Below, piece by piece: positions 18,181-29,689 of a stretch of DNA of 64,000 bases. The stretch lies in contig NZ_CP031466.1 in assembly GCF_003368325.1 (NCBI RefSeq), positions 496,001-560,000 of the forward strand, given 5' to 3'. The number at the start of each line of letters is the position of its first letter. The stretch's first letter is position 1. The notes beneath the pieces are model-generated. The model did no database searches. It was not told the origin of the DNA and saw only the letters and a list, made by a program, of their open reading frames with translations. A program made the position numbers and the translations under genes. The DNA comes from Paraburkholderia caffeinilytica. Lineage in GTDB: Bacteria; Pseudomonadota; Gammaproteobacteria; Burkholderiales; Burkholderiaceae.

Positions 18181-19080
18181 ATGGATTTGACTTCGCTCGC
18201 GGATTTCAATGCCGTGGCCCTGCACGGCGGTTTCGGGCCGGCCAGCCGTGCTCTCGACCGTCCCAAGGCCACGCTGTCGCGGCGCGTAGCCGAGCTGGAA
18301 GAAGACCTCGGCGTGAGGCTGATTGAGCGGGGCGCGCGCAGGCTGCGTCTGACCGAGGAAGGTCTCGCACTCCACGAGCGCACGCGGGGGCTCATGACGG
18401 AGATTCAGGAGGCGGGCGAAGCGGTCGCGTCGCGTGCGCCGGTGCCGCGCGGACGCTTGCGCATCAGCGCGCCGGTCGTCTTCGCGCACGTCGTGCTGTG
18501 TCAGATCGCTGCGCGCTTTGCACTGGCCTATCCCCAGGTCGAGCTCGAAGTCATCGCGGAAGACCGCGTCGCGGATCCGGCGGAGGACGGTTACGACCTG
18601 GTGATCCGTGTCGATCCGCCAGCTGACGAGCAGCTCGTCGGGCGGCGCATTCTCGGCGATGAGCGCCTCGTGGTCGCTTCGCCGACCTTGTCGATACCTT
18701 CGACACGCTCGATACCTTCGATGCCTGCAGGCGAAGCCGACGTGCTGCAGGTGCCGGCGGTCATGTCGGTCGCGGCGCCGTCCGGCGTGCTCTGGAACAT
18801 GCGCACGGCAGGCGGCGATGTGAGGGTCATCAAACCGATGCCAGTGCTGCGGATGTCATCGCTGCTGATGGTGCGCGAGGCTGTGCTGCAAGGTGTGGGT
18901 GTGGCGCTCCTGCCGCGCCTCCTGGTCGAACAGGATGTGTCGGCGGGACGACTGGCTTGTTGGGGCGCGGAGGCGGGTTCGCCCGTGGAAATCTGGGCGC
19001 TTTATAGTTCGCGCCGTTTGCTGAGCGCCAAGGTGCGGGCGTTCATGGACATGCTGAAACCGGACTCAGCCAGGTTCTGA
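18181..19080 (+). CDS. LysR-type transcriptional regulator
   Basis: A 299-aa LTTR. The ATG at 18181 fits the family start (MDLTSLADFNAVALHGGFGPASRALDRPKATLSRRVAELEEDLGVRL); an in-frame start at 18130 is less likely. The DNA-binding domain is residues 3-60 and the effector domain about 90-295. It is divergent from the NmrA-like oxidoreductase, whose expression it probably controls from the 115-bp spacer. That spacer holds a short dyad GGACT...AGTCC around 18088-18102. Confidence 0.9.
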   Translation: MDLTSLADFNAVALHGGFGPASRALDRPKATLSRRVAELEEDLGVRLIERGARRLRLTEEGLALHERTRGLMTEIQEAGEAVASRAPVPRGRLRISAPVVFAHVVLCQIAARFALAYPQVELEVIAEDRVADPAEDGYDLVIRVDPPADEQLVGRRILGDERLVVASPTLSIPSTRSIPSMPAGEADVLQVPAVMSVAAPSGVLWNMRTAGGDVRVIKPMPVLRMSSLLMVREAVLQGVGVALLPRLLVEQDVSAGRLACWGAEAGSPVEIWALYSSRRLLSAKVRAFMDMLKPDSARF

Positions 19081-19308
19081 CGGGCCGCTCCCTGAATAAG
19101 GCAACCTTCAGCGCACACGAAGTCGTCATGCCACTGGCGCACACTCGCGCGAGAATCGTTTCGAGCACAAGCAAGGCAAAAATATGAGCGATACTCGCGG
19201 GCTTGCGAATGGCCGGCAGAAATATGCCTGCTGAATTTCCCACGTTTTGTGGTTGAAGACTCACGATGATTCGTCTCATCGGGGGCAACTGTCAGGAGAG
19301 CGCCACTT

Positions 19309-21225
19309 ATGATCAAGAAATGGATTCGTGCTGTATTGCTTGGTGTACTGATCATTGCGATTGCGCCGCTGTGTCAGGCGCAATACACGACGGACTGGCT
19401 GGCGAACACATTCGGAACCCAGGCCGCTCACGTGGGCAATGCCGCGCGCTCGATGTGGGTGGCGCCCGAAGGCGTGATCTATACGGCATCTCTATGGGAC
19501 GAGAACACGGGTGGCGTCGCGATCTACCAGAACGGCAAGAGCATCGGTTCGATTGGGATCAACAGCGAGTTTCAGGGTGGGGCCATCACGGGGAATGCCA
19601 CGTCGATTTTCGCCGCCTTGCAGTACAGCACCGCGTACGGCAGCGGGGCGGTAGGGCGATACAACCGCGCGACTCAGAAACGCGATCTCCTCCTTTCCGT
19701 GAGCGCCTGGAACGCCGTCAAGCATGCCGACGTCATCACCGGACTCGCAACGACCGGGTCTCTTCTCTATGCGAGCGACTTCCCGGGCAATCGCGTCCGG
19801 GTCTACACCACCGACGGCGCATGGCAGCAGGACATCAGCGTCTCGGGTCCTGGCGCGCTTGCTCTGGATAGCGCGGGAAATCTCTGGGTAGCGCAGCAAA
19901 GCGCGGCTGCGATCGTCGAATTCAGTGCAGCCGGTGCGACGCTGAACACGATCCAGATGCCCGCGGCTTCGCGGCCGTCCGCGCTGTACTTCGACCCATC
20001 GTCGGGACAGCTCATGGTCGGCGATCAAGGTCCCGACATGAATATCAAGCTCTACAACGTCTCGGGCACGCCGACCCTGGTCGGCACGTTCGGCATTCAG
20101 GGCGGCTATCTCGACGGCACCACAGGCGTCAAAGGCCAGGTCGGCGACAAGCGCTTCACCCGTGTTGCCGGGATCGGCAAAGACGCAGCCGGCAATCTGT
20201 ATGTGCTCAACAACCCGTGGGGCGGCGGCTGGGATCTTGGCCGCAACGGCGGCACCGACATTCACGCGTATGACAGTGCAGGCAATCTGCAATGGAAACT
20301 TCAGTCTCTCAACTTCGAGGCGGTCGCAGCACCGGACCCGGTTACGGATGGCGCCTACTTCTATGGCGGCACCAACATTTACACCGGCACCGCGGGTGGC
20401 ACTTTCGTCGCGAACACCGTCGACCCGTTCAGCTATCCGTCCGATCCACGCCTCAACATGAACGATACGCAGCGTGACGAGCATTTCGGTCAGCTCGTCA
20501 GCGTCGGCGGGAACCGGATCCTCGTCGCGTCCGGTCAGAACCCCGGCATCTTTTACTTCTTCCATTTCAATGCGGCGAGCGGCTATATCGCGATTCCGGA
20601 CGCGTCGATTCCAGGTCCTGCGTTCAATACGACGCGACAGATCACGGGTGGATTCTGCATCGACAGCAGGGGAGACATATGGGCCGGTCTGGACAGGACG
20701 AATCATATCTACCACTACCCGCTGGTCAGCTTCGATGGCACCGGCAAACCCGCATGGGGACCAGGCATTGCCATCTCCATTCCACAGAGCATCCGGCCGT
20801 TGACGCGCATCATCTATCTGCCGGAGAGCGACACCATGATTCTCGCGCAAGGGATCGCCGGGAGCTGGGACTGGACGGCGATTCAATCGAGGATCGAGGT
20901 GTATCACGGCTGGAGCGCGGGCAACACCACAAAGCCCGATCCGGTGATCAACCTTACCAGTGCCAATCCGAAGTCGATCACGGCAGCAGGGAACTATCTC
21001 TTTGTCGGTTACGTGCATACGGTGCCCAACATCGACGCCTTCAATCTCACAACGGGTCATCTCGACACGACGCTGATCAACTCGAGTGCGGGCGCCGTGG
21101 ACGTGGGCAACGACGTGGATGCGATGTATGGCCTGAGGGCATACCTGAGATCGGCCGGTGAGTACGTGATCACGAAAGACAACTACAACGGTTCCAGCGT
21201 CATTGTTTATCGCTGGACGCCTTGA
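19309..21225 (+). CDS. Secreted beta-propeller-like (NHL-type) protein
   Basis: A 638-aa exported protein with a strong ribosome binding site (CAGGAG) and a signal peptide (MIKKWIRAVLLGVLIIAIAP..., cleavage after CQA at about residue 24). The mature part consists of repeating blade-like units of the form GNLWVAQQS / GNLYVLNNP / GDIWAGLDR separated by short loops, as in NHL or SMP-30-like propellers. No enzymatic signature or anchor is seen. A carbohydrate- or protein-binding role outside the cell is plausible but unproven. The next gene downstream, after 937 bp, is also a secreted protein with hydrolase features. Confidence 0.75.
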   Translation: MIKKWIRAVLLGVLIIAIAPLCQAQYTTDWLANTFGTQAAHVGNAARSMWVAPEGVIYTASLWDENTGGVAIYQNGKSIGSIGINSEFQGGAITGNATSIFAALQYSTAYGSGAVGRYNRATQKRDLLLSVSAWNAVKHADVITGLATTGSLLYASDFPGNRVRVYTTDGAWQQDISVSGPGALALDSAGNLWVAQQSAAAIVEFSAAGATLNTIQMPAASRPSALYFDPSSGQLMVGDQGPDMNIKLYNVSGTPTLVGTFGIQGGYLDGTTGVKGQVGDKRFTRVAGIGKDAAGNLYVLNNPWGGGWDLGRNGGTDIHAYDSAGNLQWKLQSLNFEAVAAPDPVTDGAYFYGGTNIYTGTAGGTFVANTVDPFSYPSDPRLNMNDTQRDEHFGQLVSVGGNRILVASGQNPGIFYFFHFNAASGYIAIPDASIPGPAFNTTRQITGGFCIDSRGDIWAGLDRTNHIYHYPLVSFDGTGKPAWGPGIAISIPQSIRPLTRIIYLPESDTMILAQGIAGSWDWTAIQSRIEVYHGWSAGNTTKPDPVINLTSANPKSITAAGNYLFVGYVHTVPNIDAFNLTTGHLDTTLINSSAGAVDVGNDVDAMYGLRAYLRSAGEYVITKDNYNGSSVIVYRWTP

Positions 21226-21356
21226 CCGGTTCACTGCGAGGCGATGCCCGGACGAAGAAAGATGCGGTGCGCGTTCCACGTTTCGTTGAATTCGCATCGT
21301 TCAGCTCTTGCTGTCTTTGTTCCTCGCGCTGGCTCGTATTGATATTAATAATATAA

Positions 21357-21397
21357 AAATCGGCCGCGCCATTCCTTGCATGGACCGATTTATTTTT
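21357..21397 (+). terminator. Candidate terminator after the secreted propeller gene
   Basis: AAATCGG (21357-21363) pairs with CCGATTT (21385-21391) and an inner CCAT/ATGG hairpin (21369-21372 with 21380-21383), followed by TATTTTTC. It lies about 130 nt after the stop at 21225. Confidence 0.4.
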
Positions 21398-21757
21398 CTT
21401 CGAAACAAAGTCGAAGACCTGCGTTTTCCGCGCCCCGGTGAGGCAGAGATTTTCCATTTTCATCGCTTTGGAAAATCATCGGGAGCATTTGCCGGAAGAT
21501 TCTTTGAACTACTACTTATCGTTCATGGTCGCGGCGACATTACACGGATGAAACGTTTATAATTCGTCTGCCAAAACTCTGCTGTAAGTAATGCCGAGCG
21601 AGCGCCGGAAGCGGAATCGATCAAGTAAAGGTTTCGTGGACAGGCGTTTTCGCGGCGCTGGATCAGCGTCCATCAAACGAACGGGTTGCGAATAAGTCGA
21701 GCGACTTTGACGCGATCCGTCAGCGATTTTAACGGGTGTCCCGTTGCCGCAATTGGG

Positions 21758-21780
21758 CTCGAAACCTAATTGGTTTCGAG
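21758..21780. promoter_or_regulatory. 9-bp perfect inverted repeat upstream of the secreted hydrolase-like gene
   Basis: CTCGAAACC (21758-21766) and GGTTTCGAG (21772-21780) are separated by TAATT. No T-run follows. It is a candidate operator. Confidence 0.35.
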
Positions 21781-21904
21781 TTCATAACGCGTCTTCCATG
21801 TCCTTGATTCTGCCCGACTGACATCGAGGATACCGGGTTTGCCATCAATCACTGATAGAACTTCATCACGCAAAGATTTTTTGTTAATAGTAAGGATGAC
21901 GTAA

Positions 21905-21935
21905 TTTTTATCTGTCGATCGGTGACGGATAAAAA
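21905..21935. promoter_or_regulatory. 12-bp inverted repeat, candidate operator
   Basis: Left arm 21905-21916 and right arm 21924-21935 pair with one T-G wobble around a 7-nt centre; outer parts are TTTTTATC and GATAAAAA. It lies about 230 bp upstream of the secreted protein at 22163. With A/T runs on both outer sides it could also work as a bidirectional terminator. Confidence 0.35.
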
Positions 21936-22162
21936 TGCTGGATGCGCCGTCGCCTGGCGGCGGTCAGCGCGCGTTCGAATGTGCAACGGTATCTGCCGGC
22001 GGACGTGGAGCATGAGAAGCGCGAGCTTCATCGGCAATGAACGCAATCGTCGCGTTCGCCGCTTCAATTCTCTCTGTACTCAAGAACGCCAAAGCGGGAC
22101 GGCTTAGATCGATCTTGCTCAATCCTCGGGGACAACCTGGTTTTTAGCGATACACACGGACA

Positions 22163-24481
<2,319 letters not shown>

Positions 24482-24494
24482 GGGTTGTGTAGAC

Positions 24495-24529
24495 TCGACG
24501 CGCCGCCGGTGGGAGCGGCGGCGCGTCGA
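24495..24529. terminator. Hairpin between convergent genes, probable terminator
   Basis: A 13-bp perfect GC-rich stem: TCGACGCGCCGCC (24495-24507) and GGCGGCGCGTCGA (24517-24529) with a 9-nt loop. It lies 14 nt after the secreted protein stop and 108 bp from the end of the convergent CtlX gene. The T-run is poor, so termination is inferred from position. Confidence 0.55.
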
Positions 24530-24636
24530 TCGATCCGTTTCGGCCGTTCTCCGTTCAGGATTCGAATGCCTAACCCGTTGCGAATGCAACGATCAGCGCG
24601 GATCAGGTTGACACCGGTTTCACGGCAGCGATTGCC

Positions 24637-25575
24637 TTAACGTCGAGCCAGATGAATCCCTGCGAGCATGCAGCGCACCGAGCCGCCAGCCAGTTCGATG
24701 GTCGGCACGCGCAATGGCAGCAATTGCGCGGAACGCTCGATGAGTGTTCTCTGTTGGGCCGTCAGGCACGACGTCGCCCGTTCCGACAATGCGAGAACGC
24801 GGCCATCCTTCCCTGACAATTCCAGTGCATTCCCGGCGAAATTGCCGATCTGCGCATGCGTGAGCGCGATAACCGTCCGGCCGCTTTCCAGCAGGCGCGT
24901 GTGTACCTCGCTGCGGCGTTTGTCGTCGCAAATGAGCTCGAGCCCGATCAGCGCAAATTCCGTCGCCACGCTCATCATGACGTTGGTGTGGTAGACCGCG
25001 CGGCCGTCCGCGTCGGCGGTATCGAAGCACATCGGCTCGAAGTTGAAATGCGTACAGAAGCGTTCGAGCGCCACCGGGTCGGCGCGATGCGAGCGCGCCG
25101 CATACGCAACGCGTGCGACGTGGTCGAGCACCATGGCGCCGGTACCCTCCAGAAAAACATCGTCGTGCTCCAGCCCGGAGTAGTCGATCACGTCCTGCAC
25201 GCGGTATTCGGTCTTGAGCATTTCGATGACATCGTGCCTGCGCTCGCGCCGGCGGTTGACCGAGTGCATCGGAAAGAGCGCCACATGGCCGCCCGCGTGC
25301 GTCGAGAACCAGTTGTTCGGAAAGACCGAATCGGGTGTCTCGTTCCTCCCGCAATCGTCGAACACATGAACGCGTACGCCTGCCGCTTCCAGGCTTGCCG
25401 CCGCAGCGCTGACTTCGTCGCGTGCCGCGGCGGCGAGCGCTGTCGCTTCTGCGAAACTAAGGGCGTGGCCGGCACGCTGGAAAGCGTTGTCGGCCGCCGT
25501 CTCCGGATTCGGATGAAAGCAGTGAGGGCGAATCATGACAACGGCGGCGGGCGCCTGCATCGACAGAAGGCTCAT
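24637..25575 (-). CDS. ctlX: Citrulline utilisation hydrolase (CtlX-type amidinotransferase fold)
   Basis: A 312-aa member of the guanidino-group-modifying (amidinotransferase/DDAH) superfamily, closest in appearance to CtlX, which hydrolyses L-citrulline to L-ornithine. Visible features: FPNNWFSTHAGG (substrate-binding Asn/Asp region), EGTGAMVLDHVARVAYA, VYHTNVMMSVA with the catalytic His, and the C-terminal nucleophile C302 in GGSVRCMLAGIH. It lies 57 bp downstream of an ornithine cyclodeaminase on the same strand, so together they would turn citrulline into proline plus ammonia and CO2. The annotated start has no strong ribosome binding site; ATG at 25560 is an alternative. Confidence 0.85.
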   Translation of the reverse strand: MSLLSMQAPAAVVMIRPHCFHPNPETAADNAFQRAGHALSFAEATALAAAARDEVSAAAASLEAAGVRVHVFDDCGRNETPDSVFPNNWFSTHAGGHVALFPMHSVNRRRERRHDVIEMLKTEYRVQDVIDYSGLEHDDVFLEGTGAMVLDHVARVAYAARSHRADPVALERFCTHFNFEPMCFDTADADGRAVYHTNVMMSVATEFALIGLELICDDKRRSEVHTRLLESGRTVIALTHAQIGNFAGNALELSGKDGRVLALSERATSCLTAQQRTLIERSAQLLPLRVPTIELAGGSVRCMLAGIHLARR

Positions 25576-25632
25576 GGGGTTCGTTAGCGGGTTGCGGAAA
25601 GCGGAGGCGAAACGGCCGGATAGCGGGTTCGG

Positions 25633-26709
25633 TTAGCGCGCAAAGGCGTTGGCGCGTGCCGGGGTAAAGGCGGCTGGCGTGGCTGCTGTTTCTATCAGGT
25701 CGCCAAACAGGTCTTTAGGATCGCTGATTGCCGGAATCAATGCGATATCGATGCCCACGTCGTGGTGCTGTGCCAGTGTGTGGAGATAGCGGAGCGCCGA
25801 GTAGTCCTCGAGTGCGAAGCCGACGGAATCGAACACGGTGACCTGCCCGGCGCTTTCGCGGCCCGCAACCTCTCCGGCAAGGACTCTCCACAGTTCGGTG
25901 ACGGGCGAATCGGCCGGGAGCTGCTGGATGTCACCTTCGATTCGCGTCTGCGGCTCATATTCGACAATCACGCGGCTCATGCGCAGCACGTCCGCATGCA
26001 GCTCGGTCTTGCCCGGGCAGTCGCCGCCGACTGCATTCAGGTGCATGCCGGGTTCGATCATGTCCGGCGTGACGATCGTCGCATAGCTTTTGTCGGCGGT
26101 GACGGTCGTGACGATATCGGCACCGCGCACCGCGTCGGCGATCGATGCCGCGCGGACGACACGCAGGGCCGGCCATGCGGCGAGATTGCGCGCCAGCTTA
26201 TCGGTTGCACGCGCGTCGACATCGAACACGCGAATCTCACTGATGCCAAGCAGTGTGTGAAAAGCGATCGCCTGGAATTCGCTTTGCGCGCCGTTGCCGA
26301 TCAAGGCCATGCGTCGTGAGTCCGGGCGGGCCAGGCTCCTTGCGACAAGCGCGGACGTTGCCGCGGTGCGCAAGGCGGTGGTCAGGGTAAGTTCGGAGAG
26401 CAACAACGGGTAGCCGGTATCGACGGAGGCGAGCGCGCCGAACGCCATCACGGTGTGAATGCCGCGTTCGGCGTTGATCGGGTGGCCGTTCACGTACTTG
26501 AAGGCGAACAGGTTCGAATCGGCAACCGGCATCAATTCGATGACGCCTAGCTGGGAGTGGCATGCAAGGCGTGGCGACTTGTCGAACTCGCGCCATCGGA
26601 GATAGTCGGCGCGGATGGTATCGGCGAGTTCGCTCAAAAATCGCGGCACGCCGATATCGGCGACGAGTCGATAGGTGGCGGGTACGTCGAGAAAGCGGGT
26701 CATGGTCAT
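25633..26709 (-). CDS. Ornithine cyclodeaminase
   Basis: A 358-aa enzyme of the ornithine cyclodeaminase / mu-crystallin family, converting L-ornithine to L-proline and ammonia using NAD (EC 4.3.1.12). The NAD-binding fold is seen at MALIGNGAQSEFQAIAF (GxGxxxE), with VTVTADKSYATIVTPDMIEPGMHLNAVGGDCPGKTEL and the catalytic-region FDSVGFALEDYSAL. GGAGAC precedes the ATG. First gene of a two-gene operon with CtlX, divergent from an Lrp/AsnC regulator that probably senses ornithine, citrulline or proline. Confidence 0.92.
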   Translation of the reverse strand: MTMTRFLDVPATYRLVADIGVPRFLSELADTIRADYLRWREFDKSPRLACHSQLGVIELMPVADSNLFAFKYVNGHPINAERGIHTVMAFGALASVDTGYPLLLSELTLTTALRTAATSALVARSLARPDSRRMALIGNGAQSEFQAIAFHTLLGISEIRVFDVDARATDKLARNLAAWPALRVVRAASIADAVRGADIVTTVTADKSYATIVTPDMIEPGMHLNAVGGDCPGKTELHADVLRMSRVIVEYEPQTRIEGDIQQLPADSPVTELWRVLAGEVAGRESAGQVTVFDSVGFALEDYSALRYLHTLAQHHDVGIDIALIPAISDPKDLFGDLIETAATPAAFTPARANAFAR

Positions 26710-26817
26710 GTCTCCGTGATTGATGTGGGCTCCGGTGTGGGAGCAATGACGGAATTATTCCTTCAGACCTCGCCAACAAAAAGACAGCAAACCTCACAAA
26801 TTTCACAGATAAGATGT

Positions 26818-26845
26818 CAAAATGCTCGCCTGAAATAGCATTTTG
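26818..26845. promoter_or_regulatory. Candidate Lrp/AsnC operator in the ocd/regulator spacer
   Basis: Perfect 9-bp inverted repeat: CAAAATGCT (26818-26826) and AGCATTTTG (26837-26845), centres 19 bp apart. It sits in an A/T-rich part of the 232-bp divergent spacer, 109 bp from the ocd start and 97 bp from the regulator start. AT-rich dyads in such spacers are typical AsnC-family sites. Confidence 0.5.
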
Positions 26846-26941
26846 TACATTGCCGCATGAAGACATCGCCAGGTAATGTAAGGGCGGATGAGGACAGGTG
26901 CGGGCAGCGGAACGCCGTCGCCGGCGACACAGAAAACCATC

Positions 26942-27373
26942 ATGATCAATCTCGACGACATCGACAGGCAGCTCATTTCGCTGCTGCGCGACAATGCCCG
27001 CATGTCGGTGGTGGCGCTTGCAAAGCACCTGCGCGTGGCGCGTGCAACGGTGCAGAACCGGCTCACGCGCCTCGAGGAAAGCGGCGTGATCGTGGGCTAT
27101 ACGGTGCGGCTGAAGCCGGCGGCCGAGGCGCATCGGATTCGGGCGCTGATGTCGATTGCTGTCGAAGGCAACCGCGCGGCAGACGTGCTCAAGGTGCTGC
27201 GTGGCCATCCCAATGTCGCAACCATTCACAGCACCAATGGGCGGTGGGACCTCATCGCGGAGTTGCGAGCGGACTCGCTGGAGAATTTCGATCGGGTGCT
27301 CGGCGCGATTCGTTTGATCGACGGAATCGCAAGCACCGAAACCAGTATCTTTTTATCGACGCACAAGATGTGA
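26942..27373 (+). CDS. Lrp/AsnC family transcriptional regulator
   Basis: A 143-aa regulator. Start 26942 (MINLDDIDRQLISLLRDNARMSVVALAKHL) matches the family N-terminus; an in-frame ATG at 26888 would add 18 atypical residues. The helix-turn-helix is residues 4-52, and the effector-binding RAM domain about 65-140, with the GRWDLIAEL core. It is divergent from the ornithine cyclodeaminase / CtlX operon, which it most likely controls in response to an amino acid. Confidence 0.9.
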   Translation: MINLDDIDRQLISLLRDNARMSVVALAKHLRVARATVQNRLTRLEESGVIVGYTVRLKPAAEAHRIRALMSIAVEGNRAADVLKVLRGHPNVATIHSTNGRWDLIAELRADSLENFDRVLGAIRLIDGIASTETSIFLSTHKM

Positions 27374-27453
27374 GCGGTCGCGAGAGGGAGCGCGCCTAGC
27401 CGACCTGTCACGCCGTGCGGAACGCCACGACAAACGTCAATTCGACCTTCTCC

Positions 27454-29031
27454 ATGCGACGACGCACATTCTTCGAATCAGTTGGCCTAGTAGCCGCCGG
27501 GCTAATGTCAAAAGGCGCCAGCGCCACTTCGCCGATATCGGCATCCGGCGCGCATCCTTCGTTGATATCGGGTGGCGAGATGAGCGCGACACAGGCAGCG
27601 CGTTATTTTCTGGATCGTATCGAAGCGATCGACCGCCGTGGCCCCCGGTTGCGCAGCATGATCGAGCTCAATCCCGACGTCATGCGGATCGCGGCGGCGC
27701 TGGACGCCGAGCGCCATGAGGGCAGGCGTCGCGGCCCGTTGCATGGCGTGCCGGTCGTTATCAAGGACAACATCGCAACGGGCGACAAGATGGCGACGAC
27801 GGCAGGTTCGCTTGCCCTCGCCGGCATTCGCGCAACCCGCGATGCCGACCTCGTGCGCCGCCTGCGTGAAGCGGGTGCGGTCATCATCGGCAAGACGAAT
27901 TTGAGCGAATGGGCGAACATCCGCTCCACGCGCTCGACTAGCGGCTGGAGCGCGCGCGGCGGCCTGACGCGCAACCCCTATGCGCTGGACCGGAACACGA
28001 GCGGCTCGAGCTCGGGCTCCGCGACGGCCGTCGCCGCGGGTTTGGCGGCAATGGCGATCGGCACCGAAACGGACGGGTCGATTGTGTCTCCCGCGTCGAT
28101 CTGCGGGGTGGTCGGACTCAAGCCGACTGTCGGACGGATAAGCCGTGACGGCATCATTCCGATTTCGCACTCGCAGGACACGCCTGGTCCGATTACCCGA
28201 TCGGTCCACGACGCGGCGCTGCTGCTTTCGGCGATTGCCGGAGCGGACACGCGTGATTCGCAAACGTCGGCGGCGCCCGCGCCGGACGATTACGTGCGAG
28301 CGTTGAACAAGGACGCATTGAAAGGCGCGCGGATTGGCGTCGCAAAAGAGTTTTTCACGGGTCACGATGAAGTCGACCAGCAGATCGAATTGGCTATCGC
28401 GCAGTTGCGGCTGCTCGACGCCGACGTGATCGATCCGGTCGATTTGCCGCGCGTCGGTTACGACAAGGAAGAGCTTTCCGTGTTGCTGCATGAATTCAAA
28501 TACGACTTGCCGCTGTGGCTGGAGGCGTTCGCGCCGCATGCGCAGGTTCGCAACCTGGCCGATGTGATGGCTTTCAACAACGCGCATCGCAATCTCGAGC
28601 AACCTTACTTCGGTCAGGAACTCTTCACGCAAGCTGAGGCCCTGGGCGATCTCGATAGCGATGTGTACAAGCGAGCGTTGGCAACTTGCCGTACGCAATC
28701 GCGTGACGAAGGGCTGGATCGCGTGCTCCAGCAACATGGTCTGGATGCGATTGTCGCGCCGACGGGTGGGACCGCCTGGCTGACCGACTTCATCAACGGC
28801 GACAGTAGTAATGGAGGTTTTTCAACGCCGGCTGCAGTGGCCGGCTATCCGCATCTGACGGTGCCGGCCGGGCAAGTGCGTGGTTTGCCGGTTGGTTTGT
28901 CGTTTGTCGGACCCGCCTGGAGCGAAGCGCGGTTATTGGCGTTGGGCTATGCGTTCGAACAGGCGACCCAGTGGCGCAGGGACCCGCAATTTCTGACGCG
29001 GACCGATGCGCCTCTGCTGGTCCGCGATTGA
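27454..29031 (+). CDS. Tat-exported amidase (amidase signature family)
   Basis: A 525-aa amidase-signature hydrolase. Starting at ATG 27454 gives a twin-arginine signal (MRRRTFFESVGLVAAGLM...), so export is likely; the GTG at 27415 adds 13 residues before it. The Ser-cisSer-Lys triad is seen as K104 (VVIKDN), the GSSSGSA loop (about S186) and S209 in ETDGSIVSPA. C-terminal landmarks are AVAGYPHLTVPAG and GLPVGLSFVG. Members include peptide amidases and glutamyl-tRNA amidotransferase A, but a Tat-exported single protein points to hydrolysis of an external amide. It follows the Lrp/AsnC gene by 80 bp on the same strand and may be co-transcribed. Confidence 0.88.
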   Translation: MRRRTFFESVGLVAAGLMSKGASATSPISASGAHPSLISGGEMSATQAARYFLDRIEAIDRRGPRLRSMIELNPDVMRIAAALDAERHEGRRRGPLHGVPVVIKDNIATGDKMATTAGSLALAGIRATRDADLVRRLREAGAVIIGKTNLSEWANIRSTRSTSGWSARGGLTRNPYALDRNTSGSSSGSATAVAAGLAAMAIGTETDGSIVSPASICGVVGLKPTVGRISRDGIIPISHSQDTPGPITRSVHDAALLLSAIAGADTRDSQTSAAPAPDDYVRALNKDALKGARIGVAKEFFTGHDEVDQQIELAIAQLRLLDADVIDPVDLPRVGYDKEELSVLLHEFKYDLPLWLEAFAPHAQVRNLADVMAFNNAHRNLEQPYFGQELFTQAEALGDLDSDVYKRALATCRTQSRDEGLDRVLQQHGLDAIVAPTGGTAWLTDFINGDSSNGGFSTPAAVAGYPHLTVPAGQVRGLPVGLSFVGPAWSEARLLALGYAFEQATQWRRDPQFLTRTDAPLLVRD

Positions 29032-29364
29032 GTGAGCCGACGTTGCGGCGGTGGCTCAAGTCTGAAGCACCAGGGCTGCGGTCGCAAACAGGGCGAATAC
29101 GTCACAAAGCTTTGCCTTATCCGGCACCCGTTTATTATTCATACAAATATATTCTGGATATCTTATACGAGAAAATCAATCGATCTTTTCTCTCAATTCC
29201 GACACCTGGGTCTGTCGGTCATGGCAGTGTCAACTATCTGGTCCGTACAGTGGCGGTTGTTTGCAAAGGGTTTAACCGTGAGAAAGTTTTAGCAAGAATT
29301 GATTCTTCTATTGAGTTAATGACTTGGAGAGCCTGCAGGATTTCTATTTCAATGAGCAATCGGC

Positions 29365-29392
29365 AAAAAAAAGCCGACACATTGTGTCGGCT
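29365..29392 (-). terminator. Rho-independent terminator, minus strand
   Basis: On the minus strand, AGCCGACAC / GTGTCGGCT forms a perfect 9-bp stem (29392-29384 with 29380-29372) with a 3-nt loop, followed directly by eight U residues (29372-29365). It is about 300 nt downstream of the two-component regulator stop and is the first strong terminator after that operon. Confidence 0.85.
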
Positions 29393-29647
29393 GGAAAGAC
29401 TCTGGCGTCCGAGGAATGCATGCCAGAACCTGAGAGACGTTAATCAGTCAATTTTACGGATCGCAATGCGAGATGCGGACATTATTGCCGCATGCTTGAA
29501 TTTAACAACGCGTCGGCGTGGTTTCACTCAGCGGGATTATTTTAAGTGTGCCGACTTCGTTAGGAAATGATCATAAAACGAAAAGCTTTGGTGAAGCATA
29601 AAGGCGTCAAAAAAATTTGTCGATCAGCCATTGCCGATTTCGGGGAC

Positions 29648-29679
29648 GGGGAATCCTTATGTTCATGTAGGGATTCCCT
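29648..29679. other. Hairpin just 3' of the response-regulator gene
   Basis: GGGAATCC (29649-29656) pairs with GGATTCCC (29671-29678), with an outer G-T wobble and a 14-nt loop. No T-run follows on the minus strand. The arms resemble the AGGATT(T)CC motif found upstream of the two small paralogous genes at 34.9 and 46.2 kb. Confidence 0.4.
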
Positions 29680-29689
29680 TAATTGAATT

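Larger units (their letters stand above)
21226..22162. other. 937-bp AT-rich intergenic region with three dyads
   Basis: This stretch is clearly richer in A and T than its surroundings and has no convincing gene; the short open frames lack ribosome binding sites and family features. It contains a terminator-like hairpin (21357-21391), a 9-bp inverted repeat (21758-21780) and a 12-bp inverted repeat with one wobble pair (21905-21935). It probably holds the promoter and control sites of the secreted repeat protein at 22163. Confidence 0.5.
29032..29689. other. 658-bp AT-rich region without a recognised gene
   Basis: Between the amidase (plus) and the NarL-type regulator (minus). Base composition is markedly more A/T-rich than the flanks. 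Open frames in it have no ribosome binding site or family feature. It contains a textbook minus-strand terminator (29365-29392) and a hairpin with two motif-like arms (29648-29679). It may encode a long 3' UTR or small RNA on the minus strand. Confidence 0.5.

Noticed and set aside
19492..21297. A 601-codon open frame on the minus strand
   Set aside because: It is antisense to the secreted propeller gene, is rich in Arg/Val/Asp as expected from GC-rich shadow frames, and lacks a ribosome binding site and family motifs.
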